The position numbers were made by a program, and so were the translations under genes. A DNA stretch of 51,056 bases from DASWOJ01 sp964242415 (GTDB lineage: Bacteria; Pseudomonadota; Alphaproteobacteria; Acetobacterales; Acetobacteraceae), in contig CAXTAT010000036.1 in the NCBI GenBank assembly GCA_964242415.1, positions 1-51,056 on the forward strand, given 5' to 3'. This document shows positions 47,432 through 51,056 of this stretch, one piece after another. The stretch's first letter is position 1. Each line of letters opens with the position of its first letter. The notes below the pieces were generated by a model. It saw only the letters and a program-made list of their open reading frames with translations, searched no databases and was not told where the DNA came from.

Positions 47432-49189
47432 ATGGCCGCCAACCCGCCCCGCCCGCAGGACTCCACCAACACCCTGATGCTGCGCCTCTGGCGGGAACAC
47501 CTTCGCCGCCACCGCGCCCGCCTCGGCCTGGTGCTGGTGCTGACCGCCATCATGGCCGGGCTGACGGCGCTGTATCCCCTGGTGATCCAGCGCGCGTTCC
47601 AACTGTTCGAGGTCAAGGACCAGCGCATCCTGTACCAGATCCCCATCCTGGTCGTCATCGTCACCGCGGCCAAGGCGGCGGCGCAGTACGGCCAGAACGT
47701 GCAGGTGCAGCGGGTGGTCCTGCTGGTGATCCGCGAGCTGCAGGGCCGCATGTTCGCCCACCTGACCCGCGCGGACCTCGCGCAACTGGAGCGCGAGGCG
47801 CCGGCCTCGCTCGCCGCCCGCTTCACCACCGACGCCTCGCTGATCCGCGAGGCGCTGACCCGCGCCGTCAACGGCCTGCGCGACGGCGTGACGGTGATCG
47901 GGCTGGTGGTGTCGATGCTGTATGTGGACTGGGTGCTCAGCCTGATCGCCGCCGCGCTGTATCCCTTGGCGGCGCTGCCGATCCAGCGGCTGGGCAAGCG
48001 CATCCGCCGGGCCTCGGGCGGCATGCAGGAGCGGATGGGCGAGACGGCGGCCCTGCTGCACGAGAGCTTCGCCCAGGCCCGCACCGTCCGCGCCTACCGG
48101 CTGGAGCGGGTGGAGCAGGCACGGGCGGACGACGCCTTCGCCACGCTGTACCGCGCGCTGTTCCGCATGACGCGCAGCCGCGCCCGGGTCGATCCGTTGC
48201 TGGAGGTGCTGGGCGGCACCGCCATCGCCGGGGTGATCGGCTTCGCCGGCTACCGGTCGGCGCTGGGGTACGGCGGCGGCAGCGCCAGCTTCATCAGCTT
48301 CGTCGCGGCGCTGCTGATGGCGTCGCAGCCCTTGCGGGCGCTGGGCTCGTTGAATGCGGCGCTGCAGGAGGGATTGGCCGGGCTGGTCCGGGTGTTCCGC
48401 GTGATCGACGAGCCGCCCGCCATCCAGGACCGCCCCGGCGCAACCGCGTTGCCGGCCGGGCCGGGCCGAGTGCAGTTCGAATCGGTGGAGTTCGCCTACC
48501 CGGATGGCCGCGTGGGCCTCGGCGGATTGGCGTTCGAGGCCGCGCCGGGCCTGACGGTTGCGCTGGTGGGGCCAAGCGGCGCCGGGAAAAGCACGGCGCT
48601 GGCGATGATCCCCCGCCTGCAGGATGCGACGGCGGGCCGGGTGCTGGTGGATGGCGCCGACGTGCGGGACGTGACGCTGGGGTCCCTGCGCGACGCCATC
48701 GCCTACGTCGGCCAGGACACCCTGCTGTTTGACGACACCGTGGCCGCCAACATCCGCATGGGCCGGCCCAGCGCGAGCGAAATGGAGGTGGAGGCCGCCG
48801 CCTACGCCGCCGCGGCGGACTTCGTGGACGGCCTGCCCCTGGGGTTCCAGACCCGCGTCGGACCCGGCGGCGGCCGGCTGTCGGGCGGGCAGCGCCAGCG
48901 CATCGCCCTGGCCCGCGCCCTGCTGCGCAACCCGCGCATCCTGCTGCTGGACGAGGCGACCAGCGCGCTCGACGCCGAGAGCGAGGCCGCGGTGCAACAG
49001 GCCTTGCTGCGGCTGCGGGCGGGCCGGACGACCATCGTGGTGGCGCACCGGCTGAGCACCGTGCGCGACGCCGACCTGGTGGTGGCGATGGCGGACGGCC
49101 GGGTGGTGGAGCAGGGCACCCACGCCGAGTTGCTGGAGGCAGGCGGGCTGTATGCGCGCCTGGTGCGGACGCAGGCGTTGGCGGCGTAG
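47432..49189 (+). CDS. ABC exporter, fused permease and ATPase (MsbA-like)
   Basis: 585-residue half-transporter. Transmembrane domain about 30-320 with six helices; ATPase domain from 345. Walker A GPSGAGKST (380-388), Q-loop Gln428 (YVGQDT), signature LSGGQ (483-487), Walker B ILLLDE (503-508) and the H-loop His539 (VVAHRLST). It works as a homodimer or with another half; the substrate (lipid, peptide or drug) is unknown. A gap of 243 bases without a clear gene separates it from the Crp/Fnr gene. Confidence 0.93.
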   Translation: MAANPPRPQDSTNTLMLRLWREHLRRHRARLGLVLVLTAIMAGLTALYPLVIQRAFQLFEVKDQRILYQIPILVVIVTAAKAAAQYGQNVQVQRVVLLVIRELQGRMFAHLTRADLAQLEREAPASLAARFTTDASLIREALTRAVNGLRDGVTVIGLVVSMLYVDWVLSLIAAALYPLAALPIQRLGKRIRRASGGMQERMGETAALLHESFAQARTVRAYRLERVEQARADDAFATLYRALFRMTRSRARVDPLLEVLGGTAIAGVIGFAGYRSALGYGGGSASFISFVAALLMASQPLRALGSLNAALQEGLAGLVRVFRVIDEPPAIQDRPGATALPAGPGRVQFESVEFAYPDGRVGLGGLAFEAAPGLTVALVGPSGAGKSTALAMIPRLQDATAGRVLVDGADVRDVTLGSLRDAIAYVGQDTLLFDDTVAANIRMGRPSASEMEVEAAAYAAAADFVDGLPLGFQTRVGPGGGRLSGGQRQRIALARALLRNPRILLLDEATSALDAESEAAVQQALLRLRAGRTTIVVAHRLSTVRDADLVVAMADGRVVEQGTHAELLEAGGLYARLVRTQALAA

Positions 49190-49334
49190 GGCGCCGGCGC
49201 CATGACGACGCCTGCCGGCCTGCAACGGCCTGGGCAAGTTCCCCTCCCTCGTGCTCCGGCACGAGCCGTCCGCCGCCGGCGACATGCTGGACGCGGAGGG
49301 CTGGGTGGGGTGGACAAGCTGCTTCGCGGCTGCA

Positions 49335-51056
49335 GGGGTCTGAGGAGCAAGCGATACCGTTGGCGAATTCGCGGGCGGCCCGTTTCAGGCAGCCATAAGG
49401 CGGACTAGGCGTGAGGTCCGTGTGGCTGCGCGTGCTTCGCCCTGCACCCAGGCGTTGAACCGCACGACGTTCAGGGCGGCTGCGGTTGCGACGTGCTGCA
49501 AGTGGGTTTTGGCAAGTCCGACATAGCGCGAGCGGCGCAGCCCGCTGACGCGCACACCCTGCGACAGGCAGCCCTCGATCCCAGCGCGCGCGCCGTAAAG
49601 CGCTCGCCACTCCGGCGTGTCCTGCCGCCCTCGCGCGGCCTGGATGGCCTCGTGCCGCCCTGCGCGCCGGAGCGTCAGCTCGCGCGGCGCCTTCTTGGCG
49701 CGGGTGCAAAGCGGCCGGCTGGGGCAAACACGGCAGGTCCGATCCGCGAAGCCCACATGCACGGTGCCAGTGCCCCAAGCGTCGTGGCTGACCACCCAGT
49801 CCACGCTCTTGTGCCCCTGCGGGCAGGTGACGGCCTGCGCGTCCCAGTCGATCTGGAATGCCGAGATGTCGTAGCCCTCGCCGGCCTTGGCCTGCCAGCT
49901 CGTGTCCGGGCGGACAGGGCCGACCAGTTCGATCCCGTGCTCGGCCTTCGCATCGACCAGCAGGTCCGCATCGACATAGCCGGCATCCACGAAGTGGACC
50001 TCTGGCAACAGGTCCTTTGCCCGCAGCGCCTCTTGCACCAGCGCGGTCATCGTCACGTCCGGCACCGGCGCCGGCGTTGTCTCGACATGGACCACCAAGT
50101 GCGGGCGGTCCTCATCACAGGTTTCGGTGAGGTGGGTTTTGTAGCCGTTCCAGGTGGTGGTGCGCTTGTTGCCGAAGCGAGAGTCCGGGTCATACGGGCT
50201 GTCAAAGCGCAGGCTGGCCGGCGGCAGGTCGGTGCGGTCGCGCCAGGTGACCCGGTCCGCCTCGACGTAGAACTGGCTCACCCAGGCCCGGCGCAGGACC
50301 TGCACCGCCGGCAGGTCACGCAGCCACAGTGGGGCAGATGGACCATAGGCGGCCGCCAGCAGGCGGTGGCCGTCCGTGCCGATCACCTCGCCGAGCGTCT
50401 TGCGTGGAGCCTCGCCCTTGGGCAGCCGCCACTCCTCGAACGCACGGCCGTAGCGGTCGGGCCACTCAGCGTCGGCGTGCTGCATCAGCCAGTCGGGCGC
50501 GGCCACAGCAAGGGCGTTCAAGGCCGCGCGTAGCGTCTCACCGACGCTTTCCAGCCGGTTCAACGCACGAACAGCGGCCAGCACGTGGGTGCTGTCCGTG
50601 CGCTGGCGCCCCCGAGCCTTCAACAGCCCAAGCTCGCGGAACCGCGCCAGCATGGTATCGAGCAAGGTCTGCTCAACGCCGCCCGCAATCAGCCGGCCGC
50701 GAAACTCGCACAGGATGGAGTAGTCGAACCCGGGATCAGCGAGCTCCAGGCCCAGCGCATACTTCCAGTCGATCCGACCCCGGACGGCATTGGCCGCCTG
50801 TCTGTCCGGCAAGCCCTCGGCAGATTGCAGCACCGTAACGAGCGCCAGGCGCCACGGTGGGTGCGCCGGCTGGCCACGCGCGGGGTAAGCCGCTGCGAAC
50901 ATCTGGTCGTCGTAGATCGCGCCCAACTCGTCGCGCATCCGCATGGCCGGGCAGCCCTTCGGGAACGCGGCCCTCGCGACCTGCACGGTGGCAGCGGGAA
51001 CAGGCGCGATCTCGGTAGGACGTAACGACACGGCGGCTTCCCCCTTGGCTGACCCC
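49335..51056 (-). mobile_element. IS1182-type insertion sequence
   Basis: The element includes the transposase gene and probable ends: GGGGTCTGAGG at 49335 (plus strand, inward) and its imperfect counterpart GGGGTCAGCC read inward from the last base of the window (51056, minus strand). The right boundary falls at or beyond the window edge, so the target-site duplication cannot be checked. Confidence 0.6.
49385..51031 (-). CDS. IS1182-family transposase
   Basis: 548-residue DDE transposase. The N-terminal domain is typical (MRMRDELGAIYDDQMFA, then YPARGQPAHPPWRLALVTVLQ and LPDRQAANAVRGRIDWKYAL). The catalytic domain includes the TDSTHVLAAVR segment (first Asp), FVDAGYVDADL (second Asp) and ARAGIEGCLSQGVR (Glu), and a zinc-ribbon-like cysteine set (CRVCPSRPLC). 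The frame is intact, from a GTG at 51031 with an AAGGGGGAA site, so the element may be active. Confidence 0.93.
   Translation of the reverse strand: MSLRPTEIAPVPAATVQVARAAFPKGCPAMRMRDELGAIYDDQMFAAAYPARGQPAHPPWRLALVTVLQSAEGLPDRQAANAVRGRIDWKYALGLELADPGFDYSILCEFRGRLIAGGVEQTLLDTMLARFRELGLLKARGRQRTDSTHVLAAVRALNRLESVGETLRAALNALAVAAPDWLMQHADAEWPDRYGRAFEEWRLPKGEAPRKTLGEVIGTDGHRLLAAAYGPSAPLWLRDLPAVQVLRRAWVSQFYVEADRVTWRDRTDLPPASLRFDSPYDPDSRFGNKRTTTWNGYKTHLTETCDEDRPHLVVHVETTPAPVPDVTMTALVQEALRAKDLLPEVHFVDAGYVDADLLVDAKAEHGIELVGPVRPDTSWQAKAGEGYDISAFQIDWDAQAVTCPQGHKSVDWVVSHDAWGTGTVHVGFADRTCRVCPSRPLCTRAKKAPRELTLRRAGRHEAIQAARGRQDTPEWRALYGARAGIEGCLSQGVRVSGLRRSRYVGLAKTHLQHVATAAALNVVRFNAWVQGEARAATRTSRLVRLMAA

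Overview
The window is GC-rich (roughly 70%) alphaproteobacterial chromosome. The gene content (the DUF1285 - Nudix - DUF6111 - CCA-transferase block, a MoxR/DUF58/VWA/DUF4159 operon, many orphan periplasmic binding proteins and CaiB-type CoA transferases) suggests Acetobacteraceae or a close relative in the Rhodospirillales. This is judged from protein character only; no search was run.

Layout. (1) 0-5.9 kb, aromatic catabolism: a Tat-exported family 5 binding protein, then gentisate 1,2-dioxygenase divergent from a MarR regulator, a 3-hydroxybenzoate 6-hydroxylase-like flavin monooxygenase, and a branched-chain-type binding protein that overlaps it. (2) 6-18.6 kb, mixed metabolism: cytochrome P450, a secreted PepSY-like protein, nicotinamidase, cytochrome b561, maleate isomerase, an AAHS-type MFS transporter, a class III CoA transferase, a PNPOx-fold protein coupled to a GST and divergent from a LysR regulator, and a nitroreductase. 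A PEP-CTERM protein sits here in a lower-GC island beside an ISAzo13-type transposase remnant. (3) 18.9-26.6 kb, surface polysaccharide: flippase, four glycosyltransferases and a polysaccharide deacetylase; the flippase and first glycosyltransferase have lower GC than their surroundings. (4) 26.6-28.8 kb, metal homeostasis: a divergent Nramp-like transporter with altered motifs and an MntR-like regulator, with a TAGC-N4-GCTA palindrome between them. (5) 29-34.1 kb: ankyrin protein, TspO, and a little-understood pair made of a secreted protein and a membrane-anchored trypsin-like protein with a C-terminal beta-sandwich. (6) 34.1-41.2 kb: a VWA / BatA-DUF4159 / DUF58 / MoxR operon into which two long inverted-repeat elements have inserted. 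(7) 41.3-44.3 kb: DUF1285, Nudix CoA pyrophosphatase, DUF6111, CCA-adding enzyme. (8) 44.4-46.3 kb: a second PEP-CTERM gene bracketed by about 120-bp direct repeats. (9) 46.5-51 kb: Crp/Fnr regulator, ABC exporter, and an IS1182-type element running to the window edge.

How the genes work together. The first block can take 3-hydroxybenzoate to gentisate and open the ring to maleylpyruvate; the maleate isomerase could act downstream only if maleylpyruvate is hydrolysed to maleate, and no hydrolase or dedicated maleylpyruvate isomerase is visible. The polysaccharide genes and the two PEP-CTERM proteins fit the usual association of exosortase-sorted proteins with exopolysaccharide, although no exosortase lies here. 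The most novel-looking items are the TM / trypsin-like / beta-sandwich protein, the 14-bp stop-and-start repeats in front of the CCA enzyme, the direct repeats around the second PEP-CTERM gene, and the short tandem repeats that extend the ends of two catabolic enzymes.
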